A stretch of 64,000 nucleotides of DNA from Scylla paramamosain (lineage: Eukaryota; Arthropoda; Malacostraca; Decapoda; Portunidae): NCBI RefSeq assembly GCF_035594125.1, contig NC_087191.1, positions 2,617,967-2,681,966 of the forward strand. The letters are read 5' to 3'. Below the pieces are notes generated by a model, which searched no databases, was not told the DNA's origin, and was given only the letters and a program-made list of their open reading frames with translations. Below, one piece after another: positions 20,716 through 36,055 of this stretch. Every line of letters starts with the position of its first letter. Position 1 is the stretch's first letter. Both the position numbers and the translations under genes were made by a program.

Positions 20716-22410
20716 GCACTGGGCCTCCTGGTTACCTTCTTGAGCATGCTGCAAGTGCTACAAGCGTCCACTGCGTTGCATGTCAAACCGGGGGCTCTCA
20801 CCACACATCTTGGGGAAGTAACCTTAATAGAAGATGTTCTTCTGGTTCGATATCCTTTTTCTACCTTATTTTCCGTAACTTCGGACCTCGACGCTGTCTC
20901 AGAAACTTTGGATAACTCCTTACAGGAACTGGAATCCTTACTTGCTGATGAAACGCATAGCCAGACACAAGTTTTCTCACAAACCATAATCAAAGCTTTA
21001 AAAGCAAGGGTAGAATTCTTACACGGGAAATTGAACCAATCTCAGCATGACTACAACCTTCATCCAGTGCACGCTCGTATCAAAAGAGGACTCATAAATG
21101 GGTTGGGACAACTGTCTCAATATCTTTTTGGCACCGCCTTGGACGAGGATGTACAGGATTTAAGGAAACATTATGATCAACTAATAACGGTTGCAGCTAC
21201 TAATAAGAAGGTCCTGAACCTACATCACAATAAAATAGTTAAATTAGAAACTAATCTCAATGAGTTATTACAGTATTCAAATGATTTAACAATTGTGCTT
21301 GATAATGCCTTACATAGTTTAGATGTGATAAATCACGTTGTGGTTATAGATCAAGCTTTGCATGTATTTGAAGCTTCCTTGGGTTCAGTTCTCTCCATTA
21401 ATGAAGCGATAATTCGCAACATGGTGGATGCTGTCAATGGCAGGGTAACAACTTCACTATTTCCTGTAGAGGATTTGCTTCACACAATAGAAATTGGTCA
21501 GTCAACCTACAAATTGACACCAGTGTATGCAGCGGACATGATCCAGTATTACTACCCATTGCTGGAAGCTACCTTGACCACAGATGCAATAATTGTAAAC
21601 ATACCTTTTAAATCTCAGGATCATTTTGAGGCCTATGAGATTAAACCTTTTCCATTTTCCGTTAATAATTCTGTGATGACACTGGACATGAATCCTTCCT
21701 TAGTGCTAATAGCCAAGGATTTTTCATTATATACAATTGGAGATTTAACTGAATTAAAACGTTGTAAATCTTCATACTTGCATTTGTACCATTGTTCAAG
21801 TATCCAATTTGCTTTCTTACCTGTAGTAAAAGGTATTTGTGAAGTCGTCTTGACACGTTCAGAGGCGTCTGCAGCTCTAACACTCTGTCCATACAAGCAT
21901 GTGGTTTCAAAACCTATTTTCAATTGCAATTTTCATGGATATCATTACTTTTATTTCACAGAAAACTTTTACGTCTCAGTGACTTGCCCAGAAGGGACCA
22001 CCTATGAGGAGGTTATAGGACATTATGCGGTACAAGATGCTTGTCATGTACGTTCTAGTAAACTAACCACTTACCCTTCTAGGATTAATTTAGCTTTTAC
22101 GACAGACCTTTCATATAGAGTTTTCCCTGTTACTTCCCTGGAGAATTTGACAAAGTCAAGGATTTCTTTTATAACAAACTCCTTATCCACTCTTTCCTTC
22201 TCAAACACAGAAGAGTTTTCAGAGGCTCTAGAGACATCCTTGCCAGTATATCTGAAACCTGGGATTCTCTATCCAAGTATCCTGACACCTTGCCTTATTT
22301 TAATGTTTTTGTTAATATTCTTATATGCGTGTGTTAGGAAAGCCTTAAATTTGTATATATATCTTGATAGTAGACGTAAACGTCTTAATGAAGGAGTTTC
22401 ATACACATAA
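20713..22410 (+). CDS. env: F-type envelope-like glycoprotein
   Basis: 565 uninterrupted residues. A hydrophobic N terminus (about 2-20, LLVTFLSMLQVL) looks like a signal peptide. RIKR at 122-125 is a furin-type cleavage site, followed directly by GLINGLGQLSQYLFG, which has the position and character of the fusion peptide of baculovirus F and errantivirus Env proteins. Heptad-like helical sequence follows (about 145-215). Several N-X-S/T sites are present, cysteines cluster in 350-460, and one membrane anchor lies near the C terminus (about 524-541, LILMFLLIFLYACV) before a short basic tail. The layout is that of a class I-like fusion protein. Whether it mediates transfer between cells in this host is unknown. 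The frame lies 20 bp after the integrase stop. Confidence 0.85.
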   Translation: MALGLLVTFLSMLQVLQASTALHVKPGALTTHLGEVTLIEDVLLVRYPFSTLFSVTSDLDAVSETLDNSLQELESLLADETHSQTQVFSQTIIKALKARVEFLHGKLNQSQHDYNLHPVHARIKRGLINGLGQLSQYLFGTALDEDVQDLRKHYDQLITVAATNKKVLNLHHNKIVKLETNLNELLQYSNDLTIVLDNALHSLDVINHVVVIDQALHVFEASLGSVLSINEAIIRNMVDAVNGRVTTSLFPVEDLLHTIEIGQSTYKLTPVYAADMIQYYYPLLEATLTTDAIIVNIPFKSQDHFEAYEIKPFPFSVNNSVMTLDMNPSLVLIAKDFSLYTIGDLTELKRCKSSYLHLYHCSSIQFAFLPVVKGICEVVLTRSEASAALTLCPYKHVVSKPIFNCNFHGYHYFYFTENFYVSVTCPEGTTYEEVIGHYAVQDACHVRSSKLTTYPSRINLAFTTDLSYRVFPVTSLENLTKSRISFITNSLSTLSFSNTEEFSEALETSLPVYLKPGILYPSILTPCLILMFLLIFLYACVRKALNLYIYLDSRRKRLNEGVSYT

Positions 22411-22463
22411 CATGGTTAGGTACACTGTATTCGCGAGGACGCGTCAAGTAGGTGACCGAGCGA

Positions 22464-23141
22464 TGTAACGGTGTCACATAATTAATAATAATATGTATTG
22501 TATTTATAATGTCTTGCCTGATTAGCAATATAAGTGCATGTATACATATATGCATAAGTGTAAATAGTGGGTGTTGGCGCATAAGGGTGGGGCGGATATG
22601 ATCACGCCACCCTACGTCACACACACACCATGGAACTTTCCATACTCCTTTTATTGCCATCGATAAGTAATCGGTAGCACCTACATTACAGTATCTAAGT
22701 ATTCTCCATAGTTAATCTCTCCCTAATGTATTTTGGCATGTATTACTCTTAGCTATAAGTAGCTTTTCCTTTGCCTTATTTATGTAATTAGAGAGTAATA
22801 ATTATGAATATATTCATGTACTGTGAGTGCGGTCAACCCGCCCCTATTTCTAATGTCAGCACTTTTTGAAGGCGCTAAGCGTCCCTTGTGCCGGCTCCGG
22901 AGTCTCTTGCCAGGGTGTAACGCTGTACCACGCAGAGGACATCCGTTGTCCCGTACGCGCCACACCCTTCTCCAGAACTCTGTACATATATCTAAATATA
23001 CCTATTTTTATAAGTTCACCTTTTGACATTCACCTGAAAACCACAGAAACTCATCAAGAGTGACTTTACCTATTATATAAAGGTAAGATACTAATAAACA
23101 GTGTCCAGTGGTAATTGATAATTCAAAACCACACCGGAACA
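22464..23141 (+). repeat. 3' LTR
   Basis: 678 bp, same as the 5' LTR except for one base near 23013. The 50 bp before it (about 22414-22463) is not the purine-only run expected of a polypurine tract (it reads GTAGGTGACCGAGCGA), so the plus-strand primer is not obvious. Confidence 0.97.
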
Positions 23142-23145
23142 ACAT

Positions 23146-23332
23146 ATAAAAAAAAAAAAAAATACGAGGCAACAAAACATTTTCAAATTAATAAAAAAAA
23201 AAAACATAAGAAAATAAAGAAAACATAAGAAAATAAAGAAACAAAAGAAAACGAATAATACATCCAGTAATAAGGCACAAACAACTTAAAAAAAAATATT
23301 AACTCAAAAAGGTTACACACAAAAAAAAATAC

Positions 23333-23391
<59 letters not shown>
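23146..23391. repeat. Right unit of the ~143-bp local repeat, A-rich, and (GA)n
   Basis: Homologous to 13930-14089 (see there), with A-runs and AACATAAGAAAATAAAG repeated twice near 23203-23240, then GA repeats at 23335-23391. Confidence 0.7.
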
Positions 23392-23705
23392 TTCTATCAA
23401 GCCTTACTAGACTGTTAGGTAGTAATGTGGGATCACAGAGAAAGAGGATTGGTACGCTTGCTTCCTCTCCCAAGCCTACCTGAGCTGGTAACTGTGGTCG
23501 TGAATAAAAAGTTGACCTCTCCTCCTCCTCTCTTTCCGCCCCATCCCTCCCTGTCCCTCACTCACTTCACGCTAAAACTGTGAATCGCCCGGAAAGGTTT
23601 TGATAGCCCAGTCATAATTACTCCCACTGAGATCTAAAGCACTGGATCAGTGGGTGCTGTGAACTTATCATTAAACCCAGCTGTGACCTCACTGAACAAT
23701 TCCCT
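23392..23705. other. Spacer, nothing recognised
   Basis: Includes a pyrimidine-rich stretch (23515-23560). It may contain the 5' UTR of the LINE fragment that follows. Confidence 0.4.
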
Positions 23706-24397
23706 TTGTGTCTCACAACACAAGGAGGTAATAAGACCATGCCCTCTAAAGACCACTCTCTTCTTTCACACAAAACTACAAACACCCTTCACTCAAAATT
23801 CAAAATTATAATGGCGACTCCTACACCATCCTCGGATTCCCCATCTGGGAAAGGGATCACAAATGTCCCCAGGTCGGACTGCTCTTCTGATATCGACCCT
23901 AAGTGTCTTCACATCCCCGTCAACTTTTTTTTCATTAACTTTTGCAACATTCGCGGTCTTAGATTTAATTTTCAATCTGTACATCACCACCTCTCCTCTA
24001 CTAAACCTCATCTTCTTTTCCTCACTGAAACACAGGTGTCTGAGGCAATTGACATTAGCCCATTTTCTGTTCCCTCCTATTCTTTCTATCCTCATTTTCA
24101 ATCCAAAGCTGGATGTTGCGTTTATGTTCGCAATGACTAAACCTGCTCTCGTGCCAACGCTCTTGAATATTCCGAGTTTTCTACCATCTGGCTACGACTA
24201 CAGAGTCACTCTCAAACTAAATTTATCTTTGCTGTTTACCTCTCACCTAACTCCTCTGATTACAAGAAATTCTTTGACTACTTAGCTTCCAAAGTGGAAC
24301 ACATTTTGATTCTTCCTTTTTGTGGAAATTTCCATTCTTGGAGACTTCAATATTCACCACCAGCTTTGGCTTTCTTCACCTTTCACTAACCATCCCA
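23706..24397 (+). mobile_element. LINE family 1, 5' part with AP-endonuclease domain (truncated)
   Basis: The plus-strand frame from 23706 reaches FCNIRGLRFNFQSV, then PHLLFLTETQVS and FYPHFQSKAGCCVYVRND, before a stop at 24138-24140. Further EN motifs continue in other frames (FAVYLSPNSSDYKKFFDYLA, then a GNFHSW segment where GDFNVHH is expected). Conserved N and E residues of the APE-type endonuclease (NIRGL, LTET) are visible. All RT sequence is missing: the fragment stops at about 24397 where the satellite array begins. This is the only endonuclease part of this family in the window. Confidence 0.8.
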
Positions 24398-24398
24398 G

Positions 24399-27300
24399 TG
24401 AGTGCTATTCATGCCTTTTCGCATTTTAGTGCCTAAGTAGCTCAAAAAACACTCATGATACACGTTTCTCGTTAACATTTTTTCGTTTCCCCATATTGGT
24501 TACTTTTCATGCATTTTGTCATTTTGTAGATAAGTTCAAAACACTCAAAATTATTTATTTATTTATTTGTTTGTTTGTTTTTTTGTTATATATTTTTTTC
24601 CATAAAGTGTGTTTTCTATGCGCTTTATCGTTTTGGTACGTAAATAGCTCAAAAATACTAAAAGACTCGTTTTCGTTCATATTGTTTTCTTTTCTCATAT
24701 AGGGTGTTTTCCGTGCATTTTAGCGTTGTCGTGCTAAACACGCTCAAAACCACTTAAAAGAAACGTTCTGAAAAAAGTTTGTTTTCTCCTTACATAATGC
24801 TTTCCATGCATTTTGTCGCTTTGTTACCTAACAATGTGAAATACACTGAAAATACACATTTTTGGTGATGTTCTCTTTCTCCGTAAAGAGCAATATTTAT
24901 GCGTTTCTGTGTTTTGGTACCTGAAGAATCTCAAAAACATTCATCATTCACATCTCTCGTAATGTCCTATTGTTTCCCTATATAGGATACTTTGCATGAA
25001 TTTTTGGCGTTTTTGTATGTAACAAGCGCAATAACACTCAAAATACTTGTTTTTGGTAATGTTATACAGTTTCTTCATAAAGGGAGTTTTGTATGCGTTT
25101 TAAGATTTTGGTAGGTAAGCTAAAAACACTGAAAACACGTTTTTTGGTGTTGTTTTCTATTACCATATAGGGTGCTTTCAATACTTTTCAGCGTATTGAT
25201 GCATATCATACACACACACACAGAAAAAAAAAAAAAACACTCAAAACATAAGTTTCTAATAATGTCAATTCGTTTCCACATATAAGGGATTTTTCATGCG
25301 TTTTGGAGTTGTGATATCTAACAATGTGAAAAACTCAAAATACACGGTTTTGGTAATGATTTATATTTCTATATAGAATGTTATTAACACGTTTTTGCAT
25401 TTTGGTACCTAAGAAGCTCGAAAACACTAATAATACACGAATCACGTGATGTCTTTTCCTTTCTACATATAGAATACTTTGTAAGCATTTTTCCATTTTT
25501 CTACATTACTTGGTAGAAAACTCTCAAAATACATTTATTTGTTAATGTTATTCTGATTCTCCTTAAAGGGAGTTTTGCATGCGTTTTAGTGTTTTGGTTC
25601 GAAAAAGTTCAAAACCACTTAAAAGACGTTTTTTCTTAATGTTCTTTTGTATACCATATAAGATGATTTTCATTAGCGATTTGGTGTCTAACACTTTCAA
25701 AGACAATCAAAAGATATGTCATTAATAAAGTCGTTTTGTTTTCCCATTGGAGTTTTGGCATCTAACAAGGTGAAAAACACTCAAAATGCTCATATTTGGT
25801 AATTTTGTTGTTTCTCCATAGAATGCTATTCATGCGTTTTAATGTTTTGGTACCTAAGAAGCTCAAAAACTCGCATAATACACACCAATCGTAATGTCCG
25901 TTTTTTTTTTTTTCCTATATAATGTACTTAACATGCATTTTGGCGTTTTTGTACGCAATAAGATCAAAAACTCTCAAAATACTTAATTTTGGTAATCTTA
26001 TTCTTTTTCCATAATAGGTGTTTTAGCATGCGTTTTAGCGTTTTGGTACGTAAGAACCTCAAAACACACACACAAAAAAAGAAAACAAAAAAAATACGTT
26101 TTCCGTAATATTGTTTGGTATTCCCATAAAGTGTTTTGGTGCCTAACATGTTCATCAGCCCTCAACAGACACGTCTTTGGAAATATAATTGCTTTTTCCA
26201 ATATATGTTGTTTTACATACATTTTGATATTTTTGGTACCTACCTGTAAAAACACTCAATATATACGTTTATGGTTATGTTGTTCCGTTGCTACATGCAG
26301 AGTGCTATTAAGGCGTTTTTGTGTTTTGGTACCTAAGAAGCTCAAAAAAACACTCATATTAAACGTTTTGTGTAATGTCTTTTCGTTATTCCATATATGG
26401 ATTTTTGGCGTTTTCTTACCTAACAATGTGAATAACACTCAAAACACATGTTTTTGGTTTTGTTTCTAAATTTAGAGTGCTATTCACGTGTTTTAGCCTT
26501 TTGTTAACTAAAAGAGGTCAACAACATTTATAGTATACGTTTCTGGTAATATCGTTTTAATATATAGGGTTCTTTACATGCATTTTGCCGTTTCGTTACC
26601 TAAGAAGATCAAAAACACTGATAAAGCACTTTTTTTTGGAAATGTTGCTCTGTTTCTCTATAATGGGTGTTTTTGCGTGCTTTTTATCGTTTTGGTAAGA
26701 TGCTGAAAAATACACAAAAGACACCTTTTTTTAATGTTTTGTATTCCAGTAAAGGGTGCTTTCTATGCATTTTGGTGCTTAAAACGCTCAAAAACATTTA
26801 AAAGACACGTTCCTGGTAATGTTTTTAGTTTCCTATATTGAGTGATTTGCATGTACTTTGGCGTTTTGGTACCTAACAATGTGATAAACACTCAAAATAC
26901 ATGTTTTTGGTAACGTCATTTTCTTTCTCCATATGTTATTCTGCTTGATAATGAAGCTTAAAGACACTGAAAAGACACGTTTTTTGTAATGTTCTGTATT
27001 TCCATATAAGATGATTTCTATGCTTTTTTTTTACCGCGTTTTAGTGGCTAAAATGATGAAAAAAAAAAAAAAAAAACTAAAAAGGCACGGTTCTGGTGAT
27101 GTCGTTTCGTTTCCTCATATCTTTGTATTCATTTTGTCATTCTGATACCTAACTGTGAAAAAACTTTCGAAACACACATTTTTTTTATAATTTTCTTCTG
27201 TTTCTACTCATAGAGCGCTATTCACGCGTTTTAGCGTTTTGTTACCTAAGCTTAATAACACTGATAATACACGTATCTGGTAATTTGTCTCACCATATCG

Positions 27301-29732
27301 GATATTTTGCATGCATTTAGTCGTTTTTGTATCTAACAAGCTCAAAATTACTGAAATTTTAGTAATGTTTGTCTGTTTTTCCTTAATTTTTTTTTTGCCT
27401 GCGTTTTATTGGTTTCATGCGAAAAAATCTCAAAAAACACCCAAATTGGAGTTTTATAAGTTTCATATGTAAGAGGCTCAAAAACAAATAAAATACGAGT
27501 TTTTTAAATTTTTTTCCCCACATAGAGTGATATGCACACGTTTTTTTGTGTTTTGGTACCTGGGAAGCTAAAAAAAAAAAAGAAATGCACGTTTCAGGAA
27601 GTTCACATGATTTTTTTTTAACATCTTGGTACATAATACGCTCAAAAGCATTTAAAACACACTTTTCTAGTAATATTGCGTTTCCCCATTTGCATTTTTA
27701 CGTTTATTTATTTATTTATTTATTTTTTTTTTCCAACAATGTGAGAAACACTGAAAATAAAGGTTTGGTAATGTCCTTATGTTTCTCCATATAGAGTGCT
27801 ATTTACGCATTTTTGCGTTTCGGTAGCTAAGAAGTTCAAAAACACATTATACACGTGTCTCATAATGTCCTTTTGTTTTCCCATATAGAGTAATTTGGAT
27901 GCTTTTTGGCGTTTTGGTACCTAACGAGCTCAAACAATACACGTTTTTGGTAACGTTGTTCTGTTTTTCAAACCACACGCTTTGCATTCATTTTTGTGTT
28001 TTGGTACATAATAAAGTGAAAAAATGCTCAAGAACACACGTGTTTGGTAATGTTCTGTTTCTCTATATAAAGTGTTTTTTCACGCGTTTTTGTGTTCCAG
28101 TATCTAAGAAGCTCAGAAACTCTCATTACACACGTTTCTGATAATACTATTTCGTTTCCTAATACAGAGTACTTTGCATACATTTTGGTGTTTTATTACA
28201 AAAGAAGCTCAAAAACAATCAAAATCCACAGTTTTGGTACTGTTTGTACGTTACTTACGTACCAAAATTATAAAATGCATGCAAAAAGCCCTTTATGGTG
28301 AAACAAAATTATATTTGCAAAAACAAGTATTTTCATTTTTTTTTATCTTGTTACGTAAAAAAAAAAAAAAAACAATAAAATGCATGGAATGTATCTGATG
28401 AGGAAACAAAAAGACATTACGAGTAACCTCTATTATACGTCTTTTTCAGTTTCTTAGGCACTAAAACTCGGAAAAGCATGAATAGAACTCTATATTTAGA
28501 AACATAAGACTAGTGAAAACTTGAATTTTGCGTATATTTCACATTCTTAGATTTTTGAGTTCCTTTTGTAATAAAACGCCAATATGCATGCAAAGCTACC
28601 AATACGGGGAAAGGAAAGGAGATTTCCACATTGTCTTTTGAGTATTTATCAGCGTGTTATGTACCAAAACGCTAAAAAGAAAAAAAAATGGAAAGCTTCC
28701 TTTATTGGGAAAGAAAACATTAACAAAAACATCTCTTTTCAGTGCATTGAGCTACTTACGTACAAAATGCAAAAACACATGCAGAACGCCGTTTATAGAA
28801 AAATACAATAACATTATCAAAAACAAATATTTGGAGTATTTTTGAGCTTGTCACATACAAAAAGATAAAAATACGTGGAAAATACCATATATAAAGAAAC
28901 GAAAGGACGTTACGAGGAACGTGAATTATGAACTTCTTAGATACTAAAAAGCGAAACCGCATTAATAACACTCTACATAGAGAAACAGAACAACGTTACA
29001 TTAAACGTTTATTTTGAGTGTATTTCAAATTATAAGGTACTAAAACGCAAAAATTCATGCAAAGCACCCTATATAAAGAAACGACATTACGAGAAACGTG
29101 TATTATAAATATTTTTAAGCTTCTTAGGTACAAAAACACTAAAACGCATAAATAGCACTCTATGATGAGAAAAAGAACATTACAAAAATGTATATTTTGA
29201 CTGTATTTCACATTGTTCGTGCTATAAGGTAAAAATGGATGCAAAGCTCCCAATATAGGGGAAGAAAACGGGATTTCCACAAACGTGTCTTTTGAGTGTA
29301 ACTCAAAACACTGAAAAGACATGATTTTGGTAAAGTGGTTTGCTTTTGCTTTATAGTGTTTTAGATACTTTTTAACTTTTTGGTAACTAACACACTCATA
29401 AACAAACGACACGTTTTTTGGTAATGTTGTTTTCTTTCCCAATTTAGGTTCCTTTCCATGCATTTTTTTTTTGCGTTTTAGCACCCAAGAATGTGAAATA
29501 CACTAAAAAAACACACGTTTTGGTAATGTTCCTTTTCTCCTTATAGAGTGCCATTCATGCGTTTTGGCGTTTTCGTACCTTAGAAATTCAAAAATACCCA
29601 TATAAGATGCTTTGCATGTATTTTGGTGTTTTAGTACCTATTAATGTGAAATACACTAAAAATACGCGTTATTGGTAAAGTTGTTCTATTTCTCCATACA
29701 GAATGCTATTTAATTGTTTTCGTGTTCTTTTA
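24399..29732. repeat. Degenerate satellite-like array, ~92-bp unit, about 57 copies
   Basis: Every 86-101 bp the anchor TTTTGGTACCTAA recurs with variation, for example at 25400, 25496, 25592, 25679, 25753, 25845, 25946, 26041, 26134, 26231, 26325, 26411, 26499 and 26590. The unit runs: anchor, AGAAGCTCAAAAACACTCA, AAATACACGTTT, GGTAATGTTGTT, TTTCTCCATATAGAGTGCT, ATTCATGCGTTTTAGCG. At least two subtypes alternate: one with AAGAAGCTC followed by TAATACACGTTTCTCG, the other with AACAATGTG followed by AAAATACACGTTTTTGG. This suggests a ~190-bp higher-order dimer in places. No coding capacity is present. Divergence between units is high, so the array is old. It starts inside a truncated LINE and ends near 29732. 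Confidence 0.9.
28250..29300. repeat. Inverted block within the ~92-bp array
   Basis: From about 28250 the anchor reads as its reverse complement (GTACCAAAA, 28259-28267), with AATGCATGC, TTACGAG and CATAATACACG-type complements following. Normal orientation returns near 29300. Both junctions are small palindromes: TTTTGGTAC...GTACCAAAA around 28231-28267, and GTCTTTTGAGTG TAA followed by CTCAAAACACTGAAAAGAC around 29287-29321. Confidence 0.85.
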
Positions 29733-30003
29733 AAGCCGCGTTTAGCCATGCACGGTATAAAAAAGCAGGCAGTCATAACTACACCCTTCTGACTGATCTG
29801 CGATCGCTCTTGTTCTTTCCTGCAGTAACGGTGAACAGTCGACCTAAACTGCAGTCACTCGAGGGACCTAAATCACAGGTGCTACTAATCTTTTTTTTTT
29901 TTTTTTTTTTTTTGGCGCTGCTCTGTTATCGGTGCTTCCCTCACGCAAACAACAACACTTGGCGACAGAATTTTGACTGAAGAAACGCAGAGAAAGAGAT
30001 AAC
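29733..30003. other. Spacer with poly(T)
   Basis: A T-run (29890-29912) is followed by unremarkable sequence. No gene is seen. Confidence 0.4.
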
Positions 30004-30354
<351 letters not shown>

Positions 30355-30358
<4 letters not shown>

Positions 30359-30785
30359 CAAGACCTATGTCAGAACACTTATAAAATTAAACAAGAGTGA
30401 TCCATATAAGGCGAGGAAGCAATACTCCTTTTTATCTTCTCCCTTCACAGGTAAGCCGAGGGTCATTATACACTCATCTACCTGTACATTAGCGGCGCCA
30501 GGTGAGCATAGACTGGAGATTCCTTCATTACCTTACCTGTTCTTACCTGTTGTGTGGAATTAATACTGTACCTGTGTTGATTACCTTTGTTTTACCTGGC
30601 AGTGTCTCATTCTTATTCACCTTGCCTCTGTCAGCATAACGAGACAGCCTCCTCTTGTCCTTCAGGTGTGGGAGTGAAGAAAAGGGGTGAAGGAGGTAAA
30701 AAGCGAAGATGAATAGGAATAGACAGCTGAAAATATTCTCTTTCGGCTTCTTTCTATTTTCGAGCGTGGCGTGGGAACACACACA
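30355..30785. other. Non-coding stretch with repeated ACCTG motifs
   Basis: TACCTGT/TTACCTG occurs about eight times between 30478 and 30600. This may be remains of a short degenerate repeat. No gene is seen. Confidence 0.45.
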
Positions 30786-31250
<465 letters not shown>

Positions 31251-31251
<1 letters not shown>

Positions 31252-31559
31252 AAGGGAGTGTGGCAGGTGGGTGGGGAGATAGGTGGGTGGAGAGACGTTT
31301 TATCGTGTTCTGTTTTTGTCTTCACCTTTTCTGGTACACGTTCATCCTCTTCAGAAATTAAGTGGATTTTATGTTGCACTTGGAAGTCTCCTTCTTGTGT
31401 TCACTGTGCTATTAGGCATCCTTGTTTTAAACACTTGGTTATATGTATATTTTTTTTTTCATTTCTTCTTTCTCCGCTCTTCTTTTCATGGTAATTACTT
31501 AAAATGAGCGTACCACGTTGTAATTCGATTTAAGATTTTGTTGTTACCTGTATCCCTTT
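31251..31559. other. Spacer, nothing recognised
   Basis: T-rich unremarkable sequence between the CT tract and the next tandem array. Confidence 0.35.
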
Positions 31560-32925
<1,366 letters not shown>

Positions 32926-32940
<15 letters not shown>

Positions 32941-33188
32941 CACAACCCGCCAGGCAGACTCACCCAGCTGACCTCCGCACTCCTGGCCGCTCTGAGAGAC
33001 GAGAAAATGACCCCAGAGAGCAGCGCCGTTGAGGAGAATTTGATATTAACTTTAGCCAAACCCACGAAGACCCGCGGAAAACTTCTGATATTGTCTTCCC
33101 TTCGCTTGAAACGGGAAGGGTACGCGCGTGGAGACAGATTTACTCGTAACTCCTTTGGCTTGCTGTTTGTGTACCTCTGTGTCTTTTG
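32926..33188 (+). other. Open frame of unknown significance
   Basis: An 87-codon frame starting ATGACCGTTTCGCTT, rather GC-rich for the region in its middle (32945-33150). The residues (PPGRLTQLTSALLAALRDEK, ENLILTLAKPTK) match no family I recognise. Its first codons are the CAATGACCG block of the preceding tandem array. It may be an exon or chance. Confidence 0.15.
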
Positions 33189-33233
33189 ATTGTTTATATG
33201 TGTGTTTATTTACTCTTTGTTATATTTTGGGTT

Positions 33234-33460
33234 CGTAGCCGCTGTGGTACAGTGGTAGCGCGCGTGCTTTGGGGGCCAAGGGGTCATCAGGCGCACGGGT
33301 CCGAATCCTGGCTACGGTACGAGGGTAGGAAGGGCATCCACTCGGGGAAACGGTTCCCAAATACCAAATCCAAAAGTCCTTCATCAGGATGCACCGAGGC
33401 GTCTCAGCCCTGACAGCCTAGGAAAAAACTACACGAAAAACATAAATAAAAAAAAAGAAA
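33234..33460 (+). mobile_element. tRNA-derived SINE
   Basis: A tRNA-like head: CGTAGCC (33234-33240) pairs exactly with GGCTACG (33310-33316). TGGTACAGTGGTAGC is a box A match (33245-33259) and GGGTCCGAATCC a box B match (33297-33308). The body follows, including GGAAGGGCATCCACTCGGGG, a block of the type common in arthropod tRNA-SINEs, and an A-rich tail (33421-33462). The middle is too long and does not fold as a standard anticodon arm, so this is a SINE head and not a working tRNA. Confidence 0.65.
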
Positions 33461-34085
33461 AACTGGTTTCGTTACGCTTGTATGTTTTTTTTTTTCTCGT
33501 ATTTGTTTTTGTTCAAGTTGTTTGTTTTAGTTGTTGTTGTTTTTTTTCTGAGTGTTTGAATGTGTTTGTTTTAGAAAGTGTGAATGGCTGGTGTTTAGGT
33601 TCAGTTTAGAGGGACTGGGTGGCTGGTGTTTGAGTTTCATTTGGAAGGTTTGGATGGATGCTCCTCGGGGGTGTCTTTGTGGAGGCATTTACACTTAACA
33701 AGGATTGAGTGGTCGCCATGGAGTCATAGATTTAAACTCCTGAATGGTCGATCCATAAGTATATTCCTCGGAAATTTAAATGATCTATTTTTTTAATACT
33801 TGCGGGCATAATCGAAACTGGGAAACCTTTTTTTTTTTTTTATTCCTCTTCTCTCTTTTCGAATCGTTTATCTTTATTTAGAACCCGAAGCAAATAAATT
33901 GATAAATCCAATTACTAGGTCACAGAGAGGTCATTAATCCCATCAGGTCACGGGGTCCTGATTACTCTTAAGGAGCAGCAGATGACCTCATTCTCTTAAC
34001 ATGCTGTCGTCAGTTTGTACGTCATCAGATGAAGGTCTCCAGGTACTTGTTAGGTCACTTTGCTCCTCCCTTTCTGATGACAAGA
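33461..34085. other. Non-coding stretch, short direct repeat
   Basis: GGCTGGTGTTTAGGTT / GGCTGGTGTTTGAGTT near 33585 and 33630 form a two-copy repeat of about 42 bp. Otherwise T-rich and unrecognised. Confidence 0.4.
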
Positions 34086-35640
<1,555 letters not shown>

Positions 35641-36055
35641 TGGTGGACGTGTTGGTGTTGTTATTGTCGTTTTTGATATGTTAAGTGATCCCTGAGTGAC
35701 TCTCCCTTGTGGTGCGTGGAAGAACACAAGACTTCTCAATTTTTTCTCTTTTTTTTTTTCCTCCGTTACCTGGGAGTTGCTGGGTTACATTTCCTGACAA
35801 TATTTTTTGCTCTCATGCTTACTTGTCTTGTCTCTTGTCTGCTGTCTGTTGTTCATTGTTTTCTCTCATCCAGCGTCTCCTTTAATTTAGTCTGTACTAA
35901 GCAAAACACTTCATTTCACAAGTTTTATATGTTTTTTTTTTTGACCTCTTCATGTCTCTGATAAAAAAATACAGAAAGCAAATGAAAACAACAAAATATC
36001 CTTCATTCTCGCTTTCATGAACCTTGAGAAGAAAAGGAACGTAAGTGTTTTTTTT
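35641..36055. other. Non-coding stretch, nothing recognised
   Basis: T-rich with several short T-runs. Confidence 0.4.

Noticed and set aside
22414..22463. Polypurine tract before the 3' LTR
   Set aside because: The expected position has mixed bases, so I could not support a specific tract.
24399..29732. The regular array as a possible CRISPR
   Set aside because: Whole units repeat with divergence. There are no short identical repeats with unique spacers, and the setting is eukaryotic.
33234..33316. A functional tRNA gene (acceptor stem pairs perfectly)
   Set aside because: The anticodon arm and variable region do not fold normally, and a SINE body with an A-rich tail follows.
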